A stretch of 64,000 bases of DNA from SVFI01 sp045535935 (GTDB lineage Bacteria; Bacillota; Clostridia; Lachnospirales; Lachnospiraceae). A program made the position numbers and the translations under genes. The stretch spans positions 3,051 through 67,050 of the forward strand of contig JAZSMO010000048.1 of NCBI GenBank assembly GCA_045535935.1. Reading direction: 5' to 3'. Shown piece by piece: positions 17,951 through 26,108 of the stretch (positions within the stretch are counted from its first letter, which is position 1; every line of letters begins with the position of its first letter). The notes beneath the pieces are model-generated. The model was not told where the DNA came from. It worked only from the letters and a program-made list of their open reading frames with translations, and made no database searches.

Positions 17951-18456
17951 TTTGAAACTGCCTCCTCTATCTCGTCTAATATCTGATCAAAACTTTTTCC
18001 ATCCACATCAATCACAATTTCTGCCGCCGACGCGTAGACAGGTCCGCGTGCATCCAGCATCGTCTTTATTTTCTCTTTCGGATTGTCGCACTGCAAAAGA
18101 GGTCTTGTCGTATCTCCTTTCAGTCTCTCATAAATCGTTTCCGGTGTTGCGCAAAGATAGACGGCCTTCCCTAATTTCCGGATCAGTGTCCGATTCTCTT
18201 CTCTCAACACCAATCCTCCGCCGACCGCAATCACATAGTCCTGTTTATTCTCAAAAAGACGTTTCAAACACTCTGTCTCCATATCACGGAACGCTTCCTC
18301 ACCGTCTGCTTCAAAAATTTCATTGATCGTCCTTAGCTGCTGTTTCTCGATCATTTTATCTGTATCTGTGTAAGGCATTTTTAGTCGATAGGACAACCGT
18401 CTCCCCACCGTACTTTTTCCGCATCCCATATATCCGATCAAAATAATATTACTCAT
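17947..18456 (-). CDS. aroK: Shikimate kinase
   Basis: Phosphorylates shikimate at O3 with ATP. It has 169 residues. The Walker A motif GYMGCGKST is at about residues 8-16, followed by DTDKMIEK for substrate binding, the GGG motif (VGGGLVLRE) and the lid segment RPLLQ. It overlaps aroE by eight bases and aroQ by four, so the three genes form one tightly coupled unit. Confidence 0.97.
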   Translation of the reverse strand: MSNIILIGYMGCGKSTVGRRLSYRLKMPYTDTDKMIEKQQLRTINEIFEADGEEAFRDMETECLKRLFENKQDYVIAVGGGLVLREENRTLIRKLGKAVYLCATPETIYERLKGDTTRPLLQCDNPKEKIKTMLDARGPVYASAAEIVIDVDGKSFDQILDEIEEAVSK

Positions 18457-19321
18457 AAATTCCCATTTCTTCTTTCATCTTTAGTAAAATCGGCTCTACC
18501 TGCTCTTCTGTCACATCACACCCGTTCCAAAGCTCATACGCAATGATGCCTTGATACAGAAGCATCTTCAGCCCGTTCATCGTCTTTCCGCCATGAGCCT
18601 TCACCAGCTTCATAAACTGTGTCTCATACGGACGATAAATCAAGTCGACTCCGGTATGTATCTTATCATAAATCGGCCCGTCTGCAACAACCACATCCGT
18701 CACATTCGGATAAAGCCCCACACTGGTACACTGAATAGCAAGAAACGTTTCTTCTTCCAGTGCTGTGATATCCTCATACCTGCACGCCGCAATCTCTGTT
18801 CCCGGAACCTGCCCGCGGATTTCCGCAGCGATTTCTTCCGCTTTTTGAAGGGTACGGTTACAAATATAAATCTTTGACGCCCCACAGGTTGCGCAAAGAA
18901 ATGCAACTGCCCTGGCTGCACCGCCCGCACCAAGCAAAAGCACATTCTCATCTTTGATCCGGATGCCCTCTGTCTGCATGGCGCGGAACAGCCCTGACAT
19001 ATCCGTGTTATAGCCCTTATATCCGTCCTCTTCATATACAAGTGTGTTGACTGCGCCGATTTTTTCCGCCAGCGGATCGATATTATTTAAATACGGAATC
19101 ACTGCACTTTTGTGCGGTACCGTCACATTCATTCCCAAAATGTGAAGTGCATGTCCGCCTTTTATTGCATCTTCTACCCGGTCTTCTTCCACCAGAAAAG
19201 GAACGTAAACTAAATTCATTCCCAGCATCTGCGCCAGATTGTTATGTATGACCGGAGACAATGTATGCTCCACCGGATTCCCTATGAGTCCGCAGGTTCT
19301 TGTTTTTCCATCAATCTTCAT
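18449..19321 (-). CDS. aroE: Shikimate dehydrogenase
   Basis: NADPH-dependent reduction of 3-dehydroshikimate to shikimate. The start at 19321 is chosen because AGAGG precedes it by 7 bases and the product then begins MKIDGKTRTCGLIGNP; a longer frame would run into yqeG. That gives 290 residues. Motifs: GLIGNPVEHTLSP, NVTVPHKSAV with the catalytic Lys, NTDMSG, and the nucleotide motif GAGGAARAV. It starts 4 bases after yqeG ends. Confidence 0.96.
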   Translation of the reverse strand: MKIDGKTRTCGLIGNPVEHTLSPVIHNNLAQMLGMNLVYVPFLVEEDRVEDAIKGGHALHILGMNVTVPHKSAVIPYLNNIDPLAEKIGAVNTLVYEEDGYKGYNTDMSGLFRAMQTEGIRIKDENVLLLGAGGAARAVAFLCATCGASKIYICNRTLQKAEEIAAEIRGQVPGTEIAACRYEDITALEEETFLAIQCTSVGLYPNVTDVVVADGPIYDKIHTGVDLIYRPYETQFMKLVKAHGGKTMNGLKMLLYQGIIAYELWNGCDVTEEQVEPILLKMKEEMGIYE

Positions 19322-19325
19322 TCTA

Positions 19326-19823
19326 TCAACCTCTTGCTTTTTTATAAAAATGCAACACAATTTTTTCCAGATAACGTTTCAGCACTATCTGAATTTCTTC
19401 CTTTTTGTCAATCGGTTTGACGAGAATCGAATAAATCCCTGCTCTGTTCGCCCCCCAGACATCCGTAAAAAGCTGATCTCCCACAAAAAGTGTATTTTTC
19501 TGCGTGCTTCCCATCAGAACCATAGCTGCATGATAGTTTTTGGTTCCCGGTTTTCCCGCCTTATAAATATATTTCACATGTACTGCATCATTAAACATTT
19601 TCACTCTCGGCTCTTTATTGTTGGAAAGCAGCATAATTTCATATCCGAGCGCCTTCAATTTTTCAATGAGCGCTATGCTTCTCTCATCCGCCGGCGCCCC
19701 GTGCTCCACCAGTGTATTGTCAATATCAAAAATAACCGCCCGATACCCTGCATTACGGAACTTTTCAAAATCAATCTCATACGTAGATTCCCTATATTCT
19801 TTCGGATAAAATTGTTCTAACAT
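19326..19823 (-). CDS. yqeG: YqeG family HAD IIIA-type phosphatase
   Basis: HAD-superfamily phosphatase of the YqeG type, 165 residues. HAD motif I is DIDNTLV, motif II LLSNN, motif III lysine in AGKPGTKN, and motif IV GDQLFTDVWGANRAG. In Firmicutes yqeG commonly sits beside aroE, as here. The physiological substrate is not settled for this family. It starts the yqeG-aroE-aroK-aroQ unit. Confidence 0.92.
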   Translation of the reverse strand: MLEQFYPKEYRESTYEIDFEKFRNAGYRAVIFDIDNTLVEHGAPADERSIALIEKLKALGYEIMLLSNNKEPRVKMFNDAVHVKYIYKAGKPGTKNYHAAMVLMGSTQKNTLFVGDQLFTDVWGANRAGIYSILVKPIDKKEEIQIVLKRYLEKIVLHFYKKARG

Positions 19824-19846
19824 ATCTACTCCTCATGTATTATCTC

Positions 19847-19873
19847 AAAAAAAGACACCTAAAAAGGTGTCTT
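19847..19873 (-). terminator. Terminator after the conserved hypothetical gene
   Basis: Stem AAGACACCT (19852-19860) / AGGTGTCTT (19865-19873) with a 4-base loop, then a T-run on the minus strand. Confidence 0.92.
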
Positions 19874-19880
19874 CTCTCTG

Positions 19881-20285
19881 CTATTTCTGCACCACCACAC
19901 CATCCGGCGTTGTTACTACCGGACTTTCGAAGGCCTGTGGCCCGACAAAATACTGGTACTGCTCCAAAACTTTATCTTTCTGCATATCGGAAATAGCGCT
20001 CATCATATCCAAATTTTCAAGAGCAGCATCTTTTCCGATATAGTCATAAGTCTCATTTGCATTGAAAGTTAAGGAAATGTCCTCAAGGTCTGCCATACGC
20101 GGCGCCTTACTCTGAGGCGCTGATGTATATTCCTGCTGTGCACCGGCTCCGACTGCTGTCAGATTATCCTGCGCTGCCTTCTCCATGTCCTGTCTTTTCA
20201 CGTCTTCTACGGAAACAGGCTGAATCTGCGGCATTCTGTACTGATTATAAAAACCGCCGTACATACCGATCTTATCCATTGACAT
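19881..20285 (-). CDS. Conserved hypothetical protein
   Basis: Soluble 134-residue protein that I cannot assign to a named domain. The N terminus (MSMDKIGMYGGFYNQYRMPQI) is tyrosine- and glycine-rich and looks disordered. The C-terminal half has a more conserved look: DISLTFNANETYDYIGKD, then a predicted helix ending DKVLEQYQYFVG. SD GGAGGTG lies 6 bases before the ATG at 20285, so the start is well supported. It is followed by its own terminator. Proteins of this shape seem common in Lachnospiraceae; function is unknown. Confidence 0.7.
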   Translation of the reverse strand: MSMDKIGMYGGFYNQYRMPQIQPVSVEDVKRQDMEKAAQDNLTAVGAGAQQEYTSAPQSKAPRMADLEDISLTFNANETYDYIGKDAALENLDMMSAISDMQKDKVLEQYQYFVGPQAFESPVVTTPDGVVVQK

Positions 20286-20348
20286 ACATCACACCTCCTT
20301 TATCTTTCTGTATCATATATCGGCAAAACCGCCGATAACTTTAATCTT

Positions 20349-20801
20349 TTACTTATTCAACACGCTCTTAAGCTCATCCATAAATGTATTAATATCTTTA
20401 AACTCACGATAAACCGACGCAAAACGCACATAGGCAACTGCTTCGAGATTTTTGAGTTTATCCATCAAAAGCTCTCCGATCACGCTGCTGGAAATTTCTT
20501 TTTCTTCTCTGTTGAAGATTTCTGTTTCCACCTCATCCACAAGCTGATTGATCTGATTGGCACTGATCGGTCTCTTGTGACACGCACGAAGCACTCCCGC
20601 TTCAATCTTGGAACGGTCATAAGTCTCTCTGTTATTATCTTTCTTAATTACAATCAGAGGAATTGTCTCTACCTTTTCATATGTAGTAAAACGCTTTGCG
20701 CATTCATCGCACACACGTCTTCTTCGAATGGAATTATTCTCATCCGCAGGTCTTGAATCAATTACTCTCGTGTTTTCATGTCCACAAAACGGGCATTTCA
20801 T
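20349..20801 (-). CDS. nrdR: Transcriptional repressor NrdR
   Basis: Repressor of ribonucleotide reductase genes that senses ATP/dATP. At 150 residues it has the family length. The N-terminal zinc ribbon uses CPFC and CDEC, with the DSRPADENNSIRRRRVC region between, followed by the ATP-cone domain (VIKKDNNRETYDRSKI). A strong promoter lies at 20849-20877. No nrd gene is in the window. Confidence 0.97.
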   Translation of the reverse strand: MKCPFCGHENTRVIDSRPADENNSIRRRRVCDECAKRFTTYEKVETIPLIVIKKDNNRETYDRSKIEAGVLRACHKRPISANQINQLVDEVETEIFNREEKEISSSVIGELLMDKLKNLEAVAYVRFASVYREFKDINTFMDELKSVLNK

Positions 20802-20848
20802 ATTTTTTCACCTCATCCAATGTACTTATGTTAACAACATTCCATTTT

Positions 20849-20877
20849 AGTATAACGGATTGAAATAATTATGTCAA
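20849..20877 (-). promoter_or_regulatory. Promoter for nrdR
   Basis: TTGACA (20872-20877), 17-base spacer and TATACT (20849-20854) on the minus strand, about 50 bases before the nrdR ATG. Confidence 0.75.
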
Positions 20878-20879
20878 CT

Positions 20880-21107
20880 TCAAACTTCCACAAGAATAAT
20901 ATCCGGCCCGATTTGTTTGATTTTTTGATAAGGAATCGTTATTTCTTCTCCTATCCCAAAAAAGCCTTTTAAACCGCATCGCTCGCGGACAATCAACTGA
21001 CAAATACACCCGCTGCAGGAATCGAACTCCAAATTAAAAACATTCCCCAATTTTCGACAATCCCTGATGCTGATTACTTCTTTTTGACAAAAATCATCCA
21101 GATACAT
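20880..21107 (-). CDS. YlmC/YmxH family sporulation-associated PRC-barrel protein
   Basis: Small 75-residue PRC-barrel protein of the YlmC/YmxH family, found in spore-forming Firmicutes. The start at 21107 follows GGGTGAAAG and gives the usual beginning MYLDDFCQKEVISI. The GDYxF-like core is seen as KLGNVFNLEFD, with cysteines in SCSGCICQ, and the end IGPDIILVEV is typical. Function is not known; the sporulation label comes from family distribution. It lies between xerD and nrdR. Confidence 0.85.
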   Translation of the reverse strand: MYLDDFCQKEVISIRDCRKLGNVFNLEFDSCSGCICQLIVRERCGLKGFFGIGEEITIPYQKIKQIGPDIILVEV

Positions 21108-21162
21108 ACTTTCACCCTTTTTATTACTAATATACGCACGCTGCCTCCGGATGTGAAAGAAC

Positions 21163-21224
21163 ACAAAAAAGAGCCCTGCAGACATATCGATTACTTTCGC
21201 ATCACATGACCTGCAAGACTCTTA
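21163..21224 (-). terminator. Terminator after xerD
   Basis: Arms AGAGCCCTGCAG and CTGCAAGACTCT pair over 12 bp with two G-U pairs and a loop of nearly 30 bases, followed on the minus strand by TTTTTT. Confidence 0.6.
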
Positions 21225-21236
21225 TATATTCTACTT

Positions 21237-22121
21237 TTATCCTCGCGGATGTGCTTTTGCATACACCTCGCGAATTCTGTTGTGATTCATATTGGCGTAT
21301 ATCTGTGTTGTGGAAATATCGGAATGACCGAGCATCTCCTGCACACTCTTCAAATCCGCACCGTTCTCCACCAAGTGTGCGGCAAAGGAATGGCGTAATG
21401 TGTGCGGCGTGATATCTGCTGTAATCCCCGCCTTCTTTGCATAAAACTTAATCAATTTCCAAAATCCCTGTCGACTCATCGGTTTTCCGGAACAATTGGC
21501 AAACAATACATCCGAGGACTTGTCCTCCACCATTTCTTCTCTCGTACCGTCCATATAACGCGCAAGCGCTGCTTTTGCTTTATTGCCGAACGGAATCATT
21601 CTCTCTTTGTGCGAATCCTTGCACATAATAAAACTCATGGAAAGATTAACATCCGAAATCTTTAATGTAATCAACTCCGTCACACGGATACCTGTTGCAT
21701 ATAAAAGCTCCAGCATAGCCTTGTCCCTGATCTCCTTCGGAGAATCTCCGCTTGCCTGCTCCAAAAGTGCTGCCACCTCATCCATGGAAAGTATCTCTGG
21801 AACTTTCTTTTCAATTTTTGGCGCTTTTAAATTCTGTGAGGCATCTGCCGACACCTTTCCCTGCTGAAGCATATACTGAAAAAATGCCTTAATCGATGCA
21901 ATATTTCTGGATACGGTCGCCGCTGCAAATTTCTGGCTCTTCAAATCCTTGATATACTCATCCAGATCTTCTGCCTTTACAGCCGAAACCGACATAATAC
22001 CTCTCTGTTCCATAAACAGACATACTTTGGCCAGATCCCGCTTATATGATAATTCCGTATTGTTCGAAGTTTTCTTAACATTATGTAAATATGAAATAAA
22101 CTCCTGTACATCCTTTTTCAT
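21237..22121 (-). CDS. xerD: Tyrosine recombinase XerD-like
   Basis: Site-specific tyrosine recombinase, probably the chromosome-dimer resolvase. I chose the ATG at 22121, after GGAAGGG, giving 294 residues; a TTG eight codons upstream overlaps that SD. The N-terminal SAM-like core-binding domain is followed by the catalytic domain with Arg in ATGIRVTEL, Lys in CKDSHKERMIP, HTLRHSF, LGHSDIS and Tyr in TTQIYAN. All catalytic residues are present. It has its own promoter and terminator. The XerC/XerD label rests on length and lack of mobile-element context. Confidence 0.9.
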   Translation of the reverse strand: MKKDVQEFISYLHNVKKTSNNTELSYKRDLAKVCLFMEQRGIMSVSAVKAEDLDEYIKDLKSQKFAAATVSRNIASIKAFFQYMLQQGKVSADASQNLKAPKIEKKVPEILSMDEVAALLEQASGDSPKEIRDKAMLELLYATGIRVTELITLKISDVNLSMSFIMCKDSHKERMIPFGNKAKAALARYMDGTREEMVEDKSSDVLFANCSGKPMSRQGFWKLIKFYAKKAGITADITPHTLRHSFAAHLVENGADLKSVQEMLGHSDISTTQIYANMNHNRIREVYAKAHPRG

Positions 22122-22179
22122 AAAAATGAAACCCTTCCTCACCAAGTAGTTATGTCATCTAAACAGACGTCTGAAATTC

Positions 22180-22208
22180 ATTATACGGGTAAAACCAAAT
22201 AAAATCAA
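22180..22208 (-). promoter_or_regulatory. Promoter for xerD
   Basis: TTGATT (22203-22208), 17-base spacer and TATAAT (22180-22185) on the minus strand, about 60 bases before the ATG. Confidence 0.65.
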
Positions 22209-22313
22209 ATACTATTTTGCCGCAAAAAATAGCTTTTTTACTGCAAAAACAGCACAAATCGCAACATGTGGATTCTTATTTTTTCATCGGGCACTACATC
22301 TTGTAAAATTTTT

Positions 22314-22943
22314 TCAAAAAATTTTTAAACAAAAATTTATCATATTTGGATTGACATAACACTCTAACAGTACACCTATTATTGTAACCCCTGATAAACA
22401 CAGCATCTTCGGCAAAATCCTCCGCCTTCTTCCGCTATTCCTTTTCACAGCATCTCCCTTCCAAAACAGACCCTCATTCCATCCGGTGAGCAAATATACC
22501 CATGCAAAAAACGCCGGAAGATACACGATATCCTGCGGAAGGATCAGTCCCAGAAACAGCACAATCCCCCGCAGTCCGTACCTCATGATAAGCACAGACA
22601 GCATACTTCCCATGCTGCACCCAAACACCATCAGAAATCCGAACAGAATATACCGTCCCGGAAGCGCCAGCGAACAAATGACAAGAAACAACACAATCCC
22701 CAATCTTTTCTTAAACAAATACCAGAAGTAATCCTCATAAACAATATCCATGTATTTTACCTGCATCAGATTTCGAATGCTCAAAAAATCATTTCCTTCC
22801 ATCCCCGCCGTTCCGTTAAAATAAATATATAATACTCCGATCAAAAATCCGGCAAGAAAGAAAATCAACTGTCTGTGTTCCTCCTGCGACCTCATTCTCA
22901 CCGCCTCCTTTCCGTCCCTCTTCTTCCTTTTCCCCGATGCCAC
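22314..22943 (-). CDS. spoIIM: Stage II sporulation protein M
   Basis: Membrane component of the DMP (SpoIID-SpoIIM-SpoIIP) complex that drives peptidoglycan remodelling during engulfment of the forespore. It has 209 residues with a basic N terminus and about five hydrophobic helices. The central GLRGIVLFLGLILPQDIVYLPAFF segment is characteristic of SpoIIM. The start may be at the first ATG or at a later Met (MRSQEEH). Its presence supports a spore-forming lineage. Confidence 0.9.
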   Translation of the reverse strand: MASGKRKKRDGKEAVRMRSQEEHRQLIFFLAGFLIGVLYIYFNGTAGMEGNDFLSIRNLMQVKYMDIVYEDYFWYLFKKRLGIVLFLVICSLALPGRYILFGFLMVFGCSMGSMLSVLIMRYGLRGIVLFLGLILPQDIVYLPAFFAWVYLLTGWNEGLFWKGDAVKRNSGRRRRILPKMLCLSGVTIIGVLLECYVNPNMINFCLKIF

Positions 22944-22966
22944 TTGTTTAATATATGCTCTGCGGC

Positions 22967-23005
22967 AAAAAAATAGAAACAGAAGTTGTCCTCTTCTGTT
23001 TCTAT
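22967..23005 (-). terminator. Terminator after the NUDIX gene
   Basis: Perfect 13-bp stem ATAGAAACAGAAG (22973-22985) / CTTCTGTTTCTAT (22993-23005), followed on the minus strand by a T-run. Confidence 0.95.
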
Positions 23006-23015
23006 ATCACAATCC

Positions 23016-23567
23016 TTATTTTCCGTATTTTAACTTGTAAGCAAGAAGCGCAGATACGGTTTTTCCGTCCTGCATTTTACCGGAATAAATCATGTCCATC
23101 AATTCGTCAAGCTCATATGCCTGCACATTGATATATTCATCCTCATCCAGATGCTGATGCGTCTTTTTCAGATTTTTTGCCACATAGACTTCAATCTGTT
23201 CATTACAAAATGCAACCGTGGTCTTCAACGAGATCAAAAACTCAAAATCTTCTTTCTCTGCACGATATCCCGTTTCCTCCTCCAGTTCTCTGTAAGCACA
23301 AGTAAGATATGGTTCATCTATACTGTCTCTTCCGCCGGCCGGAACTTCAATCGTCTCCCGGTCCAGCGCATTGCGGTACTGGTGTACCATCAATATTTTG
23401 CCGTCCTCACAGACGGGAACCACCGCCGCAGCTCCTTTATGACCGATAAAATCCCATTTCGCCACATTTCCGTTCGGAATCTTCACCGTATCCTCATAAA
23501 TACTGATTACGGCCCCTTCATGCACAAGTTTTCGCTCCAGGCGCTCGATTTTTTCTACTTTTTCCAT
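23016..23567 (-). CDS. NUDIX hydrolase, ADP-ribose pyrophosphatase type
   Basis: Hydrolyses ADP-ribose or a similar nucleoside diphosphate derivative. The Nudix box GX5EX7REUXEEXGU is intact, from GGRDSIDEP through RELEEETGY. The start at 23567 is used because AAGGA lies just upstream and the longer frame overlaps the aminotransferase gene; this gives 183 residues. It begins 14 bases after the aminotransferase stop and ends at a strong terminator, so the two genes form a unit. Confidence 0.9.
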   Translation of the reverse strand: MEKVEKIERLERKLVHEGAVISIYEDTVKIPNGNVAKWDFIGHKGAAAVVPVCEDGKILMVHQYRNALDRETIEVPAGGRDSIDEPYLTCAYRELEEETGYRAEKEDFEFLISLKTTVAFCNEQIEVYVAKNLKKTHQHLDEDEYINVQAYELDELMDMIYSGKMQDGKTVSALLAYKLKYGK

Positions 23568-23581
23568 GTTCGACCCATTCC

Positions 23582-24868
23582 TTACATCTCTGCCAAAAGT
23601 TTTTCCACCGTCACCAGCTTCACACAAAGCACAAACAACTCCGTCGCTTCTTTCATTTCTTCCGGCGTCGGGAACGATGGTGCAATACGAATATTGCTGT
23701 CCTTCGGATCTTTTTTGTACGGGAAGGTAGCACCTGCACCGGTCAATACAACTCCTGCTTCTTTACATTTCGCCACAATCGCCTTTGCGCATCCGTCCAT
23801 CGCTTCAAAAGAAATAAAGTAGCCACCCTTCGGTGTTGTCCACTCACCGATCTCAAGTCCGGAAAGTTCTGCCTCCAACGTGCTGAGAACTGCTTCAAAT
23901 TTCGGTCTGAGCAGATCTGCATGCAATTTCATATGTCCCTTCAGGCCATCGATATTTTTAAAGAATCTGGAATGTCTGAGCTGATTGATCTTGTCATGTC
24001 CGATGGTCTGAATCGTCATCTGAGCTTCAATAAAATCAACATTCGCCTGCGAAGATGCCACAGCTGAAACTCCGGATCCCGGGAAACTGATCTTTGAAGT
24101 AGAGGCAAACATATAGACCATATCCGGATTGCCCGCCTTCTCGCATTCATCAAGAATATTCAGAATCTCTGCCTGATCCTCCTCATACAGATGATGAATA
24201 CAATATGCATTGTCCCAATAAATTCTGAAATCTTCCGCTGCCGGCTTAAGGTTCGCAAAACGCTTCACCACTTCATCCGAATATGTGATACCGGTCGGAT
24301 TGGAATACTTCGGTACACACCAGATACCTTTTACGGCCGGATCTGAATTTACATATTGTTCCACCATATCCATATCCGGACCATCCTCATGGAGCGGGAT
24401 ATTGATCATTTCAATACCGAAAAATTCCGTAATCGCAAAATGTCTGTCATATCCGGGTACCGGACACAGGAATTTCACCTTATCAAGTTTGCACCACGGA
24501 GTCGATCCGTTGACACCCTTGGTCATGGAACGTGACACCGTATCATACATAATATTCAAGCTGGAGTTACCGCAGACAACTACATTGTCCTTCTCAACAC
24601 CCATCATATCTGCCATAAGCTTTCTGCACTCACCGATACCATCTAAATCACCGTAGTTACGGGTATCATTTCCGAGCACCGTCCGCATATCGGAGCTGCT
24701 GTTCACCACATCCAGCATTGGCATCGCAATATCCAGCTGTGAAAATCCCGGCTTACCTCTCGCCATATTCAGACTGAGGCCTTTTGCCTTTGCATCCGCA
24801 TATTCTTTATTCAGAGCCCCCTGAAGTTCTAATAATTCTTCTCTGCTCAGTTCTTTGTATGATTTCAT
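23582..24868 (-). CDS. Aminotransferase class I, subgroup Ic (aspartate aminotransferase-like)
   Basis: PLP-dependent transaminase, 428 residues from the ATG at 24868 (GGATGGTG upstream). It matches the class Ic aspartate aminotransferase family (PF12897) rather than classic AspC: long chain, N-terminal ARGKPGFSQLD, central PGYDRHF, KYSNPTG, and the lysine that binds PLP in STSKISFPGSG. The C-terminal GGYFISFEAMDG and RIAPSFP segments fit. Likely substrates are aspartate and 2-oxoglutarate. It is followed by the NUDIX gene. Confidence 0.9.
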   Translation of the reverse strand: MKSYKELSREELLELQGALNKEYADAKAKGLSLNMARGKPGFSQLDIAMPMLDVVNSSSDMRTVLGNDTRNYGDLDGIGECRKLMADMMGVEKDNVVVCGNSSLNIMYDTVSRSMTKGVNGSTPWCKLDKVKFLCPVPGYDRHFAITEFFGIEMINIPLHEDGPDMDMVEQYVNSDPAVKGIWCVPKYSNPTGITYSDEVVKRFANLKPAAEDFRIYWDNAYCIHHLYEEDQAEILNILDECEKAGNPDMVYMFASTSKISFPGSGVSAVASSQANVDFIEAQMTIQTIGHDKINQLRHSRFFKNIDGLKGHMKLHADLLRPKFEAVLSTLEAELSGLEIGEWTTPKGGYFISFEAMDGCAKAIVAKCKEAGVVLTGAGATFPYKKDPKDSNIRIAPSFPTPEEMKEATELFVLCVKLVTVEKLLAEM

Positions 24869-24973
24869 ACTGTCACCATCCTTAACTTCATTGGATAATT
24901 GTATACAATTATAAGCTTTGTCTATTTTACTACACGAACGCAGTAATGACAAGTGCTATCTTCCTACACAATA

Positions 24974-25012
24974 TAAAAAATCACCAAAGCTTTCGAATAA
25001 GTTTTGGTGATT
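24974..25012 (-). terminator. Terminator after the small membrane-protein gene
   Basis: Stem AATCACCAAA (24979-24988) / TTTGGTGATT (25003-25012), followed on the minus strand by TTTTTT. Confidence 0.85.
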
Positions 25013-25039
25013 CTCTTTTCCTAATTCATATATTGCGGT

Positions 25040-25150
25040 TTATTCCTCGATGTCCTCACTTGCTGCCACAGCCGCCGAAACAGAAGAAACAACTGCAACA
25101 ATCACTGCAACAATAATAACAAGCAATCCTCCTGCCAATAAAACAAACAT
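25040..25150 (-). CDS. Small single-span membrane protein (36 residues)
   Basis: A short gene that simple length cut-offs miss. The SD GGAGGAG lies 6 bases before the ATG at 25150, and the frame reads 36 residues to TAA at 25040. Residues 2-30 are almost all Val, Ile, Leu, Ala and Gly, a single membrane helix, then an acidic tail (SEDIEE). It starts 3 bases after the upstream gene stops and is followed by a terminator. I do not recognise a family. Strong SD, operon spacing and terminator argue that it is real. Confidence 0.7.
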   Translation of the reverse strand: MFVLLAGGLLVIIVAVIVAVVSSVSAAVAASEDIEE

Positions 25151-25153
25151 TTT

Positions 25154-25453
25154 CTACTCCTCCACTTTCTGATATCTTTGCCAAATTTTGTCCGGTCCGC
25201 AGACATGCTTGGTGCCGTCCTGATCTAAAATAATATAGTCACCGTTTTTAATGAATGTGCAACCTCGTCTGTTTTTGATATAAGGACATAACATCTGTCC
25301 GTCCCGCTCAAGAATAACAAGATTCTCAATATCCGCAAATCCATTGGTAATGACTTTTTCATACAGCGCAAATCCGTCTTCTAACTGCTTGCCGCCTTCA
25401 TATTCAAAAACATCTGCTTCTATTGCTGTTCTCACGCACTTCATAAATCGCAC
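25154..25453 (-). CDS. Hypothetical protein, 99 residues
   Basis: Small soluble protein without a domain that I recognise. It has four cysteines and a C-terminal half reading GCTFIKNGDYIILDQDGTKH then CGPDKIWQRYQ. The first 50 residues carry a run of charged residues. The start may be the first ATG (25453) or the Met three codons later. It precedes the 36-residue membrane protein by 3 bases, which makes a two-gene unit ending in a terminator. Function unknown. Confidence 0.7.
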   Translation of the reverse strand: MRFMKCVRTAIEADVFEYEGGKQLEDGFALYEKVITNGFADIENLVILERDGQMLCPYIKNRRGCTFIKNGDYIILDQDGTKHVCGPDKIWQRYQKVEE

Positions 25454-25510
25454 CTCCGTATCCTTCTATATTCACATTATAACATATCTGTCCGGAAAAC
25501 TCCATGATAT

Positions 25511-25963
25511 TTATTCTTCCTGCAGAAATCGAATTTTAGACTGGTAGAATTCCTTTTTTTTCAACATTTTTTCACGTTCCTGCACGCTGATATGCGCCGG
25601 AATTCTGGAAATATCCGCATTATGTGTCAGATCAGCCAGTTTTACTTCCCGTGCAATTTTATTATGTTTGATTCTGTCATAATATACCGTTTCATCGTAG
25701 CCGATCTCCGGTTTTGTCACACAGTCCAGTGCTTCCAACAAAAAATCATCAAATCCCTGCTGTTTCAACTCTTCCAATGTCACATCGGTATCTTCTATCA
25801 CATCATGAAGCCAGCCGACAATCTTTGCATAAATACTGTTGCAATTGGATGCAACTGTTTTCGGATGATAGATATACGAAACTCCGGCTTTATCCACCTG
25901 CCCGCTATGTGCCTTAGTTGCAATTTCTTCTGCCAAAATCAACAATTCTTCATAATGCTCCAT
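25511..25963 (-). CDS. HD domain phosphohydrolase
   Basis: Metal-dependent phosphohydrolase of the HD superfamily, 150 residues from the ATG at 25963 (GGGG SD). The HD pair is seen in GWLHDVIEDTDVTLEEL, preceded by YHPKTVA and followed by VKLADLTHN, an arrangement shared with the (p)ppGpp hydrolase domain of SpoT-like proteins. The synthetase domain is absent. It may be a stand-alone small alarmone hydrolase or a nucleotidase; the sequence alone does not decide. Confidence 0.75.
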   Translation of the reverse strand: MEHYEELLILAEEIATKAHSGQVDKAGVSYIYHPKTVASNCNSIYAKIVGWLHDVIEDTDVTLEELKQQGFDDFLLEALDCVTKPEIGYDETVYYDRIKHNKIAREVKLADLTHNADISRIPAHISVQEREKMLKKKEFYQSKIRFLQEE

Positions 25964-26042
25964 AGAACTTCCCCTTTCATGTACATTTTCTTGATTATAA
26001 AATGTATTTCGGCATTTATCAACCATCCAAACACAGGCAGAA

Positions 26043-26092
26043 CAAAAAAAGAGCCGAAACACTGAATACATACATCAGTATTTCCGGCTCTT
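26043..26092 (-). terminator. Terminator after rny
   Basis: Long stem with outer arms AAGAGCCG / CGGCTCTT and inner arms ACTGA / TCAGT, followed on the minus strand by TTTTTTT. Confidence 0.9.
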
Positions 26093-26108
26093 CTCATCAT
26101 TCAAGTTT

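Noticed and set aside
19322..19360. Longer aroE start at 19360
   Set aside because: It would overlap yqeG and lacks a good SD, while AGAGG precedes the ATG at 19321.
21237..22121. Phage or conjugative-element integrase
   Set aside because: Length, domain plan and housekeeping neighbours fit XerD; no attachment repeats or mobile genes are nearby.
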